NCBI RefSeq assembly: GCF_003206715.1
Contig: NZ_PZJU01000032.1
Coordinates: forward strand, 20,468-84,467
From: Salinicola peritrichatus
GTDB lineage: Bacteria; Pseudomonadota; Gammaproteobacteria; Pseudomonadales; Halomonadaceae
Reading direction: 5' to 3'
Length of the DNA: 64,000 nucleotides
Part shown: positions 27,724 to 37,026 of the stretch, in pieces
Numbering within the stretch: position 1 is the stretch's first letter
How the letters are laid out: each line of letters opens with the position of its first letter
Program-made: the position numbers and the translations under genes
Notes under the pieces: generated by a model
What the model saw: the letters and a program-made list of their open reading frames with translations, nothing else
Databases searched by the model: none
What the model was told of the DNA's origin: nothing

Positions 27724-28563
27724 TCACACCAGAAACGCGAACTTGTCGCGCAACTGTTCCCAATGGTTGCGGGAACTGGCGGCAAGCAGGTGGCCCTGGT
27801 GAACGGTCGATTTGTAGGGTGTGCCATCGAGCAATGCCGAATAGCCGCCGGCCTCGGCGTGGATCAGCAGTCCGGCGGCATGATCCCACGGCATCAGCTT
27901 GCCGGTGAGCATGAAGTCGACGAAGCCGAACGCCATGGTGCGGTATTCGTGGCAGGCACAGCCGAAGGCCATCATGCGCTGGAAGTCGGGAAAGGTGGCC
28001 GCCAACTGGTACTGCTGCGGCTTGGGAAAGAGCCGGATCGAGGTCGAGCCGACCATCTCGTCGAGCCTGTCGGTTTCCGACACCTGCAGTTGACGCTGGG
28101 TGCCGTCCGGGCGACCGAACCAGGCGCCTTCGCCGCACCGGGCGACGATCCAGTCATCCGCCAGCGGATCGTAGAGCAGGCCGAAGATCGTCTCGCCGAA
28201 GCTGGTCGCCGCCAGGATCACGCCGAACTGATTTAGCCCGCGGGCGAAGTTCCAGGTGCCGTCGACCGGGTCGATGACCAGCGCCAGCTCCGCGCCGGCG
28301 ATGTCGCCGAGACTGGCGCTGTCCTCCGCCACCGCTTCCTCGCCGATCACCGTCGCCTCCGGCAGCAGATCACGGATCGCCGCCGTCATCATCCGCTCTG
28401 CGCCTTGATCGGCGTCGGTGACCAGATCGTCCGGCGCGCTCTTCGAACGGATCGCGTCTTCGGAGAGATTGCGAAAGCGCGGCAGAATCTCGGCCTTGGC
28501 GGCCCGACGCACGATCTCGATCAGTTGCTGCTGCAGTTCAAGGTTGATGGCTTGGGTGGGCAT
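27724..28563 (-). CDS. Inositol monophosphatase family protein
   Basis: A 279-residue Mg-dependent phosphatase with all three family motifs: GEEAV, IDPVDGTWNFARG and PWDHAAGLLIHAEAGG. Relatives hydrolyse inositol phosphate, histidinol phosphate (HisN) or 3'-phosphoadenosine 5'-phosphate. The aromatic residue in WNF rather than TNY leaves the substrate open. It stands alone between RcnB-like and toxin-antitoxin genes. Confidence 0.85.
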   Translation of the reverse strand: MPTQAINLELQQQLIEIVRRAAKAEILPRFRNLSEDAIRSKSAPDDLVTDADQGAERMMTAAIRDLLPEATVIGEEAVAEDSASLGDIAGAELALVIDPVDGTWNFARGLNQFGVILAATSFGETIFGLLYDPLADDWIVARCGEGAWFGRPDGTQRQLQVSETDRLDEMVGSTSIRLFPKPQQYQLAATFPDFQRMMAFGCACHEYRTMAFGFVDFMLTGKLMPWDHAAGLLIHAEAGGYSALLDGTPYKSTVHQGHLLAASSRNHWEQLRDKFAFLV

Positions 28564-28654
28564 GCGGGGCTCCTGGCTCGTTGGGACTTCTCCCTAGGGT
28601 AACCGATTCCGTCGCCCAGGTTCGTCGGTCCGCGCTGAGCATCCCACCTTGCAC

Positions 28655-29041
28655 TCAAACCCGCCGAATCGGTCCCGGGTAACGCGCGACCAGTTCATCC
28701 GCCGTTAATAATAGAAAACCCTCGGACTCGGCCTGGGCTACCAGAATACGGTCGAACGGATCCTTGTGAATATCTGGCAAGTGGCTGATAGCCAAGGTGT
28801 GCCGAGAGGTGATTGGCAGCTCGAGGTAATCGTTCTCGATCAGGCCGCGGCGTAGGAGATGCGGATCTACCTGGAAGTCAGGGCGATCTAGGCCGGCTTT
28901 GATGACGATCTCCCAAAGACTCGCCGCGCTGAAATAGACCTTGTTGCCTCGGTCATTGATCAGCGCGATCGACTCATCGGAGAGCCGGCTGGGCTCCGCC
29001 GCTGCCCAGAGCAACACATGTGTATCGAGAAGCAAGTTCAT
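28655..29041 (-). CDS. PIN-domain toxin, VapC type
   Basis: A 128-residue PIN ribonuclease with MNLLLDTHVLLWAA (first catalytic Asp), the SLWEIVIKA Glu and the HKDPFDRILVAQA acidic motif, as in type II TA toxins. The ATG at 29041 is one base after the antitoxin stop on the minus strand, so the two are translationally linked. It would cleave RNA unless bound by the antitoxin. Confidence 0.88.
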   Translation of the reverse strand: MNLLLDTHVLLWAAAEPSRLSDESIALINDRGNKVYFSAASLWEIVIKAGLDRPDFQVDPHLLRRGLIENDYLELPITSRHTLAISHLPDIHKDPFDRILVAQAESEGFLLLTADELVARYPGPIRRV

Positions 29042-29042
29042 T

Positions 29043-29282
29043 TCAGCCCCCGAACATTCCAGCGATTTCATCCTCGCCCATGCGATCGAAGTCTTCGGGA
29101 ACCTTGAACTGACCTTCCATGAAGCCAAGCCGTTTCTGCTGACCGGCTTCCGGGCTCTCGATGGCTGTCACTTTGGCGATCGGCTTGCCGGCCTTGGCAA
29201 TGATGAACCCTTCTCCCTGCGCGGCTTTGGCGAGGAGTTGGGAGAGACGGGTCTTGGCTTCGTGAATGTTGACGGATTCCAT
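29043..29282 (-). CDS. Phd/YefM-family antitoxin
   Basis: A 79-residue protein with the Phd fold signature VNIHEAKTRLSQLLAKAAQGEGFIIAKAGKPIAKV, and an acidic C-terminal tail likely to wrap the PIN toxin. It lies directly upstream of the toxin and just after a 17-bp palindrome at 29306-29322, its probable operator for conditional autorepression. Confidence 0.88.
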   Translation of the reverse strand: MESVNIHEAKTRLSQLLAKAAQGEGFIIAKAGKPIAKVTAIESPEAGQQKRLGFMEGQFKVPEDFDRMGEDEIAGMFGG

Positions 29283-29305
29283 GGGATGCTCCGACGATCT
29301 AGTTT

Positions 29306-29322
29306 AATAGACTTAGTCTATT
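29306..29322. promoter_or_regulatory. Palindromic operator of the toxin-antitoxin operon
   Basis: A perfect 7-3-7 palindrome AATAGAC-TTA-GTCTATT lies 24 bases upstream of the antitoxin start. Position and symmetry match Phd-type autoregulatory sites. Confidence 0.65.
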
Positions 29323-29361
29323 CGAAGTGGCCGATAGTGTCGCTACCGAGGTTTGGCGTCG

Positions 29362-30225
29362 TCATTCCAGATTCTGAATCTGTTCCCGCATCTGCTCGAT
29401 CAGCACTTTCAGCTCCACCGCGCAGCGGGTGGTGTCGGCGACGATGGCCTTGGAGGAGAGGGTGTTGGCTTCGCGGTTGAGTTCCTGCATCAGGAAGTCG
29501 AGGCGGCGGCCGATGGGGCCTTTTTGCTTGAGCTGGCGCTCTACTTCGGTGACATGGGTTTCCAGCCGGTCGAGTTCCTCGGCGACGTCTGCCTTCTGCG
29601 CCATCAGCACCATTTCCGCTTCCAGCCGCTGTGAGTCGAGTTCGGCCTTGGCGGTTTCCAGTCGTTCGAGCAGTTGGCCGCGCTGGCGTTCGAGAATCGT
29701 CGGCAGATGTGTGCGCACCATGGCGACTTGCTCGCGAACGCCATCGAGCCGCTCGCGAATCAGTTCCGCCAGGCGGTCGCCTTCGCGGGCGCGGCCGGTC
29801 TCCAGATCCTTCAGCGCGGCGTCGAAGAGTTCGATTCCGGCGGCCTTGATGCTTTCCAGGTCCAGTCGCTGCGTTGCCATCACGCCGGGATGGGCGAGCA
29901 GTTCCAGCGCGTTGGGCATTGGCGCTTCCGGTAGTTGGCGACGGACCTGTTCCAGCGCTTGCGCGAGCGCATTGAGTTGATCGAGGTTGATCTCCGGGGC
30001 GGTGCCCGTCTCGGCAGGTTCGAAGCGCAGGGTACACTCCACCTTGCCGCGCGAGATGCGCTGGCGCAGTGCCTCGCGAAAGTGCGGTTCGAGATCGCGC
30101 AGTGGATCGGCAAGCCGAAAGTGCGGCTCCAGGTAGCGTTGATTCACCGAGCGCAGTTCGAGCTGCAGGCTGCCCCACTCGGCATCACAGGTCTGGCGGG
30201 AGAAGGCGGTCATGCTGTGAGGCAT
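29362..30225 (-). CDS. yicC: YicC family endoribonuclease
   Basis: A 287-residue protein, the standard YicC length, with the N-terminal MPHSMTAFSR (YicC-like domain) and the C-terminal DUF1732 containing KGPIGRRLDFLMQELNREANTLSSKA. YicC is a stress-related endoribonuclease. AAGGATT precedes the ATG at 30225. It is divergent from rph, the conserved neighbour also seen in Pseudomonas and enterobacteria. Confidence 0.93.
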   Translation of the reverse strand: MPHSMTAFSRQTCDAEWGSLQLELRSVNQRYLEPHFRLADPLRDLEPHFREALRQRISRGKVECTLRFEPAETGTAPEINLDQLNALAQALEQVRRQLPEAPMPNALELLAHPGVMATQRLDLESIKAAGIELFDAALKDLETGRAREGDRLAELIRERLDGVREQVAMVRTHLPTILERQRGQLLERLETAKAELDSQRLEAEMVLMAQKADVAEELDRLETHVTEVERQLKQKGPIGRRLDFLMQELNREANTLSSKAIVADTTRCAVELKVLIEQMREQIQNLE

Positions 30226-30412
30226 GGGGAATCCTTGAATCGGCGAGCTGATCGTTCGAGTGTACCGCATCGACAAGGTCGTTGGTCGCCGCCAATCGGG
30301 GTCGCTGCGTTGGGCCGTGATTGTGCGTGCAGGATGTGTAGAATGGCCGACCTCCTTGAGGCGCCGTCAGCGTGGTGCTTCTATCATTGATGTTTTGGAT
30401 CGAGAGGCTTTC

Positions 30413-31135
30413 ATGCGCCCGAGTGGACGACAACCCGACCAGCCCCGCGAGGTCACGCTGACCCGCGGTTTCACCCGCCATGCCGAAGGCTCGGTGCTGG
30501 TGAGCTTCGGCGACACCCAGGTGCTGTGCAACGCCAGCGTCGAGGCCGGCGTACCGCGCTGGCTGCGTGGCAAGAACCAGGGCTGGGTGACGGCGGAGTA
30601 CGGCATGCTGCCGCGCGCGACCCATACCCGCGGTGGCCGCGAGGCGGCACGGGGCAAGCAGGGCGGGCGTACGCTGGAAATTCAGCGCCTGATCGGCCGA
30701 TCGCTGCGCGCGGCGGTGGATCTGAAGAAGCTCGGCGAGTTCACCATCACGGTCGATTGCGACGTGTTGCAGGCCGATGGCGGCACGCGCACGGCGTCGA
30801 TCACCGGCGCTTGCGTGGCGCTGGTCGAGGCACTGCAGTTCATGCAGCGCAAGAAGCTGATCAAGACCGATCCGTTCCGACAACTGGTCAGTTCGATTTC
30901 GGTGGGCGTGTTCCAGGAGACGCCGGTGCTGGATCTGGACTATCCGGAAGACAGCGCTGCCGACACCGACATGAACGTGGTGATGACCGAGGATGGCAAG
31001 TTGATCGAGGTCCAGGGCACGGCCGAAGCCAAGGCATTCTCCCGCGCCGAGCTCAACGGCATGCTCGATCTGGCCGAGAGCGGCTGCCAGATGCTGTTCG
31101 AGAAGCAGCGCGAAGCGCTGGGCATGCGCCGCTGA
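30413..31135 (+). CDS. rph: Ribonuclease PH
   Basis: A 240-residue phosphorolytic 3'-5' exoribonuclease for tRNA 3' maturation. It shows [38 protein letters not shown] split into the usual first strands, the phosphate-binding [20 protein letters not shown] region and [25 protein letters not shown] precedes the ATG at 30413. It is followed by a strong terminator. Confidence 0.95.
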   Translation: MRPSGRQPDQPREVTLTRGFTRHAEGSVLVSFGDTQVLCNASVEAGVPRWLRGKNQGWVTAEYGMLPRATHTRGGREAARGKQGGRTLEIQRLIGRSLRAAVDLKKLGEFTITVDCDVLQADGGTRTASITGACVALVEALQFMQRKKLIKTDPFRQLVSSISVGVFQETPVLDLDYPEDSAADTDMNVVMTEDGKLIEVQGTAEAKAFSRAELNGMLDLAESGCQMLFEKQREALGMRR

Positions 31136-31159
31136 CTTTGCCTTTCCCTTCCAGGCATG

Positions 31160-31186
31160 AAAACGCCCCGCGGTTGCGGGGCGTTT
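31160..31186. terminator. Bidirectional terminator between rph and crc
   Basis: An 11-bp stem (AAACGCCCCGC / GCGGGGCGTTT) with a GGTT loop lies between the convergent rph and crc genes. The short A and T runs on its sides allow function in both directions. Confidence 0.85.
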
Positions 31187-31246
31187 CAGGTAATGACAAC
31201 AGCGGGTGTGCTTGTCCTGCTTGCCGTTATGTCCAAGGCCGAGCGA

Positions 31247-32014
31247 TCACAGCTCGAGATCGTACTCCACGATCAGCGGAGCGAACTCGCTGAAGGTGGC
31301 GTCGGTGTCGATCCAGGCATCCTTGACGTGGCGGCGGAAGTTGGGGCCGACGATCTGATAATCGAGTCGCCAGCCTTCCTGACGCGCACGCGGCACTTCC
31401 TGGTCCAGCTTCGGCCACCAGGTGTACTGGTTGGCTTCGCGATTGACCTCGCGGAAGGTGTCGATGAAGCCGGTCGGGCCGAAGACCTGATCCATCCACG
31501 CGCGCTCTTCGGGTTTGAAGCCCGGCGTGGTCTGGTTGTCGGTCCAGTTGGCCAGATCGAGCGTCTTGTGCGCGATATGCCAGGTGCCGCAGATGATGTA
31601 CTCGCGACGCTTGCGCGCCATCTTGTTCAAGTACTCCAGATACTGCGTCATGAACGCCTGCTTGGCGGCCGGGTCCTGCCCGTCCGGCATCAGGAAGGAG
31701 GCGATGCTGAAGCGATCGTAATCCGCCTGCAGAAAGCGTCCCTCGTGATCGCACTGCTCGAAGCCCAGGCCATACATGATCGCCTTGGGGATCTTGCGAC
31801 AATAGAGTCCCACGCCCGAGAATCCGTCCTGCTCGGCATCCAGGAAGTAACCTTCATAGCCTTCCGGATAGAGGACGCTGTCGTCGAGCTCGAAGCTCTT
31901 GGCCTTCAGGTTCTGCACGCAAACGACGTCAGCATCCTGTTCGGCCAGCCAGTCGAGAAAGCCCCGTTCGACGGCGTCACGGATTCCGTTGACATTGATG
32001 CTGGCGATTTTCAT
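31247..32014 (-). CDS. crc: Crc-like catabolite repression control protein (ExoIII fold, nuclease residues lost)
   Basis: A 255-residue exonuclease III-fold protein. The residues that define active ExoIII are altered: the metal-binding Glu motif LQETK reads VQNLKA, GDFN reads CGTWHIAH, and the terminal SDH reads FAP. The segment RKRREYIICGTWHIAHKTLD and the locus between rph and pyrE match Pseudomonas Crc, the partner of Hfq in translational catabolite repression. Automated annotation would probably say exodeoxyribonuclease III. AGGAACA precedes the ATG. Motifs and locus are observed; the Crc role is inference. Confidence 0.75.
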   Translation of the reverse strand: MKIASINVNGIRDAVERGFLDWLAEQDADVVCVQNLKAKSFELDDSVLYPEGYEGYFLDAEQDGFSGVGLYCRKIPKAIMYGLGFEQCDHEGRFLQADYDRFSIASFLMPDGQDPAAKQAFMTQYLEYLNKMARKRREYIICGTWHIAHKTLDLANWTDNQTTPGFKPEERAWMDQVFGPTGFIDTFREVNREANQYTWWPKLDQEVPRARQEGWRLDYQIVGPNFRRHVKDAWIDTDATFSEFAPLIVEYDLEL

Positions 32015-32075
32015 ACCGTGTTCCTTCTTTGTCGCGCGTGTATGATACCCGAGCTTGAGAGATTTAGGTAAACGA

Positions 32076-32099
32076 GAACGCCCCTAAATGGGGGCGTTC
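32076..32099. promoter_or_regulatory. Hairpin in the crc-pyrE intergenic leader
   Basis: A 9-bp stem (GAACGCCCC / GGGGCGTTC) around a TAAATG loop lies between the crc start and pyrE, just after a -10-like TATGAT (32041-32046) for pyrE. It would fall in the pyrE leader. No T-run follows, so a leader structure is more likely than a classical attenuator. Confidence 0.4.
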
Positions 32100-32138
32100 C
32101 CAGCCCAAGACAACGGCCGGCGCGATTAGGGGGACCGA

Positions 32139-32828
32139 GTGAGCGTGGAGATCCAGCCTTACCAACAGCAATTCATCGAATTCGCGATCGCCGAGGGGGC
32201 GCTGCGATTCGGCGAGTTCACGCTCAAGTCAGGCCGTCTCAGTCCCTACTTCTTCAATGCCGGGCTGTTCCGCTCCGGCCGTGCCTTGGCCCGCTTGGGG
32301 CGTTTCTATGCCAGCGCCATTGCCGACAGTGGAATCGAGGCCGATGTACTATTTGGTCCAGCTTACAAGGGTATTTCATTGGCCGCGAGTACGGCCATCG
32401 CTTTGGCCGACCACCACGACCATGACATGCCCTTCGCTTTCAACCGCAAGGAAGCCAAGGATCACGGCGAAGGCGGCAACATCGTCGGTGCCGAACTACG
32501 CGGTAACGTACTGATCATCGACGACGTGATCACCGCCGGCACCGCCATCCGCGAAGTGATGCAGATCATCCAGGGCGCCGGCGCCAAGGCGGCTGGCGTG
32601 GTCATTGCGCTGGATCGCCAGGAGCGAGGCCAGGATGCCAATGGCCTCAAACCGCATAGCGCCATCCAGGAAGTCGAGGCGGCGTATCATATGCCGGTCG
32701 TCAGCATCGTCAACCTCGATCAAATGCTCGCTTACCTCGAAAGCCACGCCTCGGACAGCGATTCGTTGGCCAGCCATGCTGAAGCGATTCGGGTCTACCG
32801 CGATCGCTACGGCGTTCAGGCTGGCTGA
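32139..32828 (+). CDS. pyrE: Orotate phosphoribosyltransferase
   Basis: A 229-residue enzyme joining orotate to PRPP in pyrimidine synthesis. It shows [16 protein letters not shown] near the N-terminus, the flexible catalytic loop [13 protein letters not shown] and the PRPP-binding motif [13 protein letters not shown]. It appears to start at GTG 32139 behind AGGGGGA. Adjacent to crc as in pseudomonads. Confidence 0.95.
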   Translation: MSVEIQPYQQQFIEFAIAEGALRFGEFTLKSGRLSPYFFNAGLFRSGRALARLGRFYASAIADSGIEADVLFGPAYKGISLAASTAIALADHHDHDMPFAFNRKEAKDHGEGGNIVGAELRGNVLIIDDVITAGTAIREVMQIIQGAGAKAAGVVIALDRQERGQDANGLKPHSAIQEVEAAYHMPVVSIVNLDQMLAYLESHASDSDSLASHAEAIRVYRDRYGVQAG

Positions 32829-32877
32829 AGAGTCTGCCTTCATCCGCTGCTGCGACGTATCGACGCGCGGCGCGTTA

Positions 32878-32907
32878 CAAACGGTTTAAAAACACCGTTT
32901 GATAATT
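32878..32907 (+). terminator. Terminator after pyrE
   Basis: An 8-bp stem (CAAACGGT / ACCGTTTG) with an A-rich loop is followed by ATAATTTTC, about 50 bases after the pyrE stop. Confidence 0.6.
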
Positions 32908-32973
32908 TTCGGAATTATGTCACGCTTGCGTTCGTAGTCCAACGCGTTTCGACGCGATTTCGGGAGACGTGAC

Positions 32974-33543
32974 ATGATCAAGCGCAGCAGGTTCAAACTT
33001 TGGGGTTCTGCCCTCGCGACAGCGACCTTCGTTTTTGCCAGTCAGCAGGCAATGGCGCTCAGCGTATCGGCCAACGGCGGCGACGATTCCTTCGGCGTTG
33101 AAGCCAGCCAGACCATTTTTCCCAGCGTGCGCGCCGGCGTCGGCTATCTGACCACCGACGACAGCGGCCACAACGCCAAGGCCTATTCGGGTTCGCTGAT
33201 GTTCTCGCCCTGGTTGCCGGGCATCGATCTCGCAGTCGGTGCCCGTTACCAGTATCAGGATACGCATTACGGTGACGGTGGTGGTGTTGGCCTGGGCGGT
33301 TCGGCGTTCGTCGATACACCGATTCCGCTGACCTCCATCGGTGCCTACGGCTTCTACACGCCGGATGGTCTGACCCATGGAGATATCGACAAGAGCTACG
33401 AATATGGCGCCCAGGCACGGGTGAACATCATCTCTCAGACTTATGTCTATGGCGGCTACCGTTACATGCGCACCGACTTCGACAACGATGACGGTCACAC
33501 GCTCGACAGCGGGCCGGTACTGGGGGTCAGCGTCGGTTTCTAA
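32974..33543 (+). CDS. YfaZ family outer membrane protein
   Basis: A 189-residue protein with a signal peptide (cleavage near QQAMA-LSVSANGG) and alternating beta-strand pattern ending in aromatic Phe, as required for outer-membrane insertion. The pattern SVSANGGDDSFGVEASQTIFPSVRAGVGYLTTDD and the terminal GPVLGVSVGF match YfaZ-type porin-like proteins of unknown function. GGGAGACGTG precedes the ATG. Monocistronic. Confidence 0.82.
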   Translation: MIKRSRFKLWGSALATATFVFASQQAMALSVSANGGDDSFGVEASQTIFPSVRAGVGYLTTDDSGHNAKAYSGSLMFSPWLPGIDLAVGARYQYQDTHYGDGGGVGLGGSAFVDTPIPLTSIGAYGFYTPDGLTHGDIDKSYEYGAQARVNIISQTYVYGGYRYMRTDFDNDDGHTLDSGPVLGVSVGF

Positions 33544-33946
33544 GCCGCCCAAAACATTCTGCGCTCGATCAAGCAGTGTTAAAAATTCGCTCAAGCTGCT
33601 CATTTACAACCCGTAAACTCCGCGCTTTCGCGAATTTTTGCCTCGCCTGATCTTCGCTCGAAGAGTTTTGGATATTCGTGCCCAATGGAGTGAATGTTCG
33701 AAAACCATGAGATGACGCCAGTCTCGGGGCGCTTGAGAGATCAGCTATCGGCGTCCCATTGCGAGGGCTGGCGTCGGGTCCTGTAGCGCGGGCCGGCTTG
33801 GGGCTCTGTAGCAAGGGCCGGCGTCGGGGCTCTGTAGCAAGGGCCGGCGTCGGGGCTCTGTAGCAAGGGCCGGCGTCGGGGCCCTGTAGAGAGTGGCGCC
33901 GATTGCGTATCATGCGGGAGTTCCCTCACCTGCGAGCCCGGCCGCC
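33544..33946. repeat. Intergenic region with palindromic segment and 26-bp tandem repeats
   Basis: No gene is visible. At 33581-33639, AAAAATTCGC and GCGAATTTTT form widely spaced arms of a palindromic repeat similar to the inner palindrome of the element at 10312-10523. From about 33764 to 33892 a 26-bp unit (GGGCCGGCGTCGGGGCTCTG plus TAGCAA) occurs about five times: the copies at 33815-33840 and 33841-33866 are identical, the others degenerate. The array ends about 55 bases before trmL and could vary in copy number between strains. Confidence 0.8.
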
Positions 33947-34417
33947 ATGCTCGATATCGTGCTCTATGAACCCGAAATCCCGCCCAACACCGGCAACATC
34001 ATCCGGTTGTGCGCCAATACCGGTTTTCGCTTGCATATCATCGAGCCGATGGCCTTCGAGCTCGACGACAAACGCCTGCGGCGCGCGGGGCTGGATTACC
34101 ACGAGTGGGCGCGCGTCCAGGTCCATGCCAACTGGGCGGCGTTTCTCGAGACCGTCGGCCCGGAGCGGGTATTCGCCGTTTCCACGCGCGGTCGTCACGG
34201 CTACAACCATATCCATTACCGAGAAGGCGATGCACTGGTGTTCGGCCCGGAAACCCGCGGCCTGCCGCAGGACATGCTCGACGCGCTGCCCCCGGCGCAA
34301 CGGTTACGCCTGCCGATGCTGCCCGATAGCCGCAGCCTCAACCTCTCCAACGCCTGCGCGATCATCGTTTACGAGGCTTGGCGCCAGTTGGATTTCGCCG
34401 GGGCGGTGGATATCTAG
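33947..34417 (+). CDS. trmL: tRNA (cytidine/uridine-34-2'-O)-methyltransferase
   Basis: A 156-residue SPOUT methyltransferase, the normal TrmL length, starting [26 protein letters not shown]. The C-terminal knot motifs [11 protein letters not shown] and [23 protein letters not shown] are present. It methylates the wobble ribose of tRNA-Leu isoacceptors using SAM. Upstream in-frame codons lie in the tandem repeat and are not part of the protein. The ribosome-binding site is weak. Confidence 0.93.
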   Translation: MLDIVLYEPEIPPNTGNIIRLCANTGFRLHIIEPMAFELDDKRLRRAGLDYHEWARVQVHANWAAFLETVGPERVFAVSTRGRHGYNHIHYREGDALVFGPETRGLPQDMLDALPPAQRLRLPMLPDSRSLNLSNACAIIVYEAWRQLDFAGAVDI

Positions 34418-34441
34418 CGCGCCGTTGGGTGACGTCTTTTC

Positions 34442-34897
34442 TTATAACGTCCGCGTCATGAAAACACTGTAGGGATCTTCGACGTAATCCGCGAACGGCT
34501 CGCAGTAATCGAAGCCGAACGCTGCGTAGAGTTGGCGCGCCGGGGCAAAGGCTTCCATTGAACCGGTTTCCAGACTCAACCGCTGAATGCCGAGCGCCCT
34601 CGCTTCGTCGATCAGATGGGCGAGTATCGCCCGCGCCACGCCTTTGCGTAGATGTTTCGGGTCGGTACGCATCGATTTGACCTCGGCGTGGGTGTCGTCG
34701 AGGCGCTTGAACGCGCCGCAGCCCAGTAGCTGGCCATCTTCCCAGGCGCTATAGAAGTGAATCTCCGGGCGCCGCAGGCCTTCGAGATCCAGCGCGTGGC
34801 GGCTCTCCGGGGGTGAGTGCGGCGCGAAGTCCTTGAGGTGGGCTTCCAGCAACGCGGCGATTTCCGGGCCACGCAAGTCGTCTCGGATGATGTCCAT
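34442..34897 (-). CDS. GNAT family N-acetyltransferase
   Basis: A protein of about 151 residues with GNAT motif A (VKSMRTDPKHLRKGVARAIL) for acetyl-CoA binding and the C-terminal QLYAAFGFDYCEPFADYVEDPYS. The substrate is unknown; relatives act on amino groups of small molecules or peptides. An upstream ATG at 34909 would add four residues, and neither start has a clear ribosome-binding site. Divergent from rep. Confidence 0.82.
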   Translation of the reverse strand: MDIIRDDLRGPEIAALLEAHLKDFAPHSPPESRHALDLEGLRRPEIHFYSAWEDGQLLGCGAFKRLDDTHAEVKSMRTDPKHLRKGVARAILAHLIDEARALGIQRLSLETGSMEAFAPARQLYAAFGFDYCEPFADYVEDPYSVFMTRTL

Positions 34898-34962
34898 GGG
34901 GTGTATCATTCCCGTTCGGTTGTTCTTCTCGATGCTGTCTCCACCTTTGCGATTCTGCCTCC

Positions 34963-37011
34963 ATGTCCGATATTCGCCAACGCCTCGCCAAACTCAATCC
35001 GCGTCAGCAGGAAGCGGTGCGCTATATCGATGGCCCTTGCCTGGTGCTGGCGGGGGCCGGTTCCGGCAAGACCAGCGTGATCACCACCAAGATCGCTTAC
35101 CTGGTTCAGGAGTGCGGGATGAGCGCGCGCAGGATCGCCGCCGTCACTTTTACCAACAAGGCGGCCCGCGAGATGAAGGAGCGCGTGGGGCAGATGCTCA
35201 AGGGGCGCGAAGGCCATGGCCTGACCGTCTCGACCTTCCACAACCTCGGCCTCAACATCATCCGCCGCGAACTCAAGGCGCTCGGCTTCCGTCCCGGCTT
35301 TTCGCTGTTCGATCCCGAGGACGCCAAGGCGCTGCTGCGCGACCTGATGCAGAAGGAGGCCGATACCGACGCCGAGCAGATCGGTGCGGTGCAGAGCCTG
35401 ATCTCGCAGTGGAAGAACGACCTGGTGCTGCCGGGGCAGGCGATCTCGCACGCGACGGACGAAGACGAGCAGTACGCCGCGCGTATCTACGAGGCCTACA
35501 ACCGGCATTTGAAGGCCTACAACGCGGTCGATTTCGACGACCTGATCATGCTGCCGGTGGTGCTGCTGAAGACCGATCCGGAGGCGCTGGCGCGCTGGCG
35601 CAAGCGCATCCACTACATGCTGGTGGACGAGTACCAGGACACCAACGTCAGCCAGTACCAGCTGGTCAAGCTGTTGATGGAGGAGCGCGCGACCTTCACC
35701 GTGGTCGGCGACGACGACCAGTCGATCTACGCCTGGCGCGGCGCGCGGCCGGAGAACCTGGTCACACTCGGCGAGGACTTCCCGCGCCTGAACGTGATCA
35801 AGCTGGAGCAGAACTACCGCTCGACCGGTACGATCCTGCGCGCGGCCAACACGCTCATTGCCAACAATCCCCACGTCTACGACAAGACGCTGTGGTCCGA
35901 CATGGGCCAGGGCGACCCGATCCGCGTGATCGTCAACCGCCACGAGGAAGCCGAGGCCGAACGCGTCGCCGGCGAGATTCTCACCCGGCGAATCAAGGAG
36001 CGCGCGGAGTGGCGAGATTTCGCCGTGCTCTATCGCGGCAACTTCCAGGCCCGGCTTTTAGAACTCAAGCTCCAGCACCATCAGATTCCCTACAAGCTCT
36101 CCGGCGGTACTTCGTTCTTCTCGCGCAACGAGATCAAGGATGCGATGGCCTATCTGCGGCTGTTGATCAATCCGGACGACGACAACGCCTTCCTGCGCAT
36201 CGTCAACGTGCCGCGCCGCGAGATCGGCCCCGGCACGCTGGAAAAACTCGCCAACTACTCGAGTGATCGCGGCGGTTCGATGTTCGCTGCCTGCGGCGAG
36301 ATGGGGCTGGAGCAGGTGCTGCCGACCCGCGCCGTCGAGCGGCTGGGCCGCTTCGCGCATTTTATCGATGGCGTGCGCAAACGCATGGATCAAGGTGATG
36401 CCATCAGCGCGATCCGCGAGATGATTCGCGACATGGACTACGAGGCCTGGCTCTACCAGAACGCCAGCGCGCCAACCATCGCCGAGCGTCGCATGGCCAA
36501 CGTCTGGACGCTGATCGACCAGCTCGAAAAGTCGATGCATCGCGACGACGAGGACGGCGAAGCGAGCGAGGAGACCGATGACGTGCAGTCGGCGATCTCG
36601 CGCCTGGTGCTGCGCGACATCCTCGAACAGCAAGCGGAAGAGGACGACTCCGACCGCGTGCAACTGCTGACCATGCACGCCTCCAAGGGCCTCGAGTTTC
36701 CCCACGTCTATCTGATGGGGCTCGAGGAGGAACTGCTGCCACACCGCAACGCCATCGAATCTGGCACCATCGAGGAGGAGCGCCGCCTGGCCTACGTCGG
36801 CATCACCCGGGCCCGGCGCACGCTGACATTGACCCTGGCGCGTCAGCGCAAGGCCTACGGCGAACTGCTCGACTGCACCCCGAGCCGCTTCCTTGACGAG
36901 CTGCCGGCGGATGACCTCGAATGGGAAGGCCGCGCCGACAAAGAGAACCCCGAGAAGAAGCAGGAACGGGGCCAGAGTGCGATTGCTGGGCTCAGGTCGC
37001 TGTTGGGGTAG
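34963..37011 (+). CDS. rep: ATP-dependent DNA helicase Rep
   Basis: A 682-residue superfamily 1A helicase that assists the replication fork. Motifs in order: LNPRQQEAV (Q motif), Walker A LAGAGSGKTS, TFTNKAAREMKER (Ia), VDEYQDTN (II), VVGDDDQSIYAWRGA (III), LEQNYRST (IV), TMHASKGLEFPHV (V) and VGITRARRTLTLT (VI). The length matches Rep better than UvrD (about 720). It stands alone, with no clear ribosome-binding site. Confidence 0.93.
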   Translation: MSDIRQRLAKLNPRQQEAVRYIDGPCLVLAGAGSGKTSVITTKIAYLVQECGMSARRIAAVTFTNKAAREMKERVGQMLKGREGHGLTVSTFHNLGLNIIRRELKALGFRPGFSLFDPEDAKALLRDLMQKEADTDAEQIGAVQSLISQWKNDLVLPGQAISHATDEDEQYAARIYEAYNRHLKAYNAVDFDDLIMLPVVLLKTDPEALARWRKRIHYMLVDEYQDTNVSQYQLVKLLMEERATFTVVGDDDQSIYAWRGARPENLVTLGEDFPRLNVIKLEQNYRSTGTILRAANTLIANNPHVYDKTLWSDMGQGDPIRVIVNRHEEAEAERVAGEILTRRIKERAEWRDFAVLYRGNFQARLLELKLQHHQIPYKLSGGTSFFSRNEIKDAMAYLRLLINPDDDNAFLRIVNVPRREIGPGTLEKLANYSSDRGGSMFAACGEMGLEQVLPTRAVERLGRFAHFIDGVRKRMDQGDAISAIREMIRDMDYEAWLYQNASAPTIAERRMANVWTLIDQLEKSMHRDDEDGEASEETDDVQSAISRLVLRDILEQQAEEDDSDRVQLLTMHASKGLEFPHVYLMGLEEELLPHRNAIESGTIEEERRLAYVGITRARRTLTLTLARQRKAYGELLDCTPSRFLDELPADDLEWEGRADKENPEKKQERGQSAIAGLRSLLG

Positions 37012-37026
37012 GATAAGGAAATTGAG

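Noticed and set aside
31247..32014. Calling this gene exodeoxyribonuclease III (xthA)
   Set aside because: The fold is ExoIII-like, but the metal-binding Glu, the GDFN motif and the terminal Asp-His motif are all replaced, and the locus is that of crc.
33764..33892. CRISPR array
   Set aside because: Units are directly contiguous 26-bp repeats without unique spacers and no cas genes are present.
33569..33913. Repeat-containing protein (PDAGPCYRAPTPALATEP units) on the minus strand
   Set aside because: It is only the translation of the 26-bp tandem array in an intergenic region; because 26 is not a multiple of 3, the frame changes between units.
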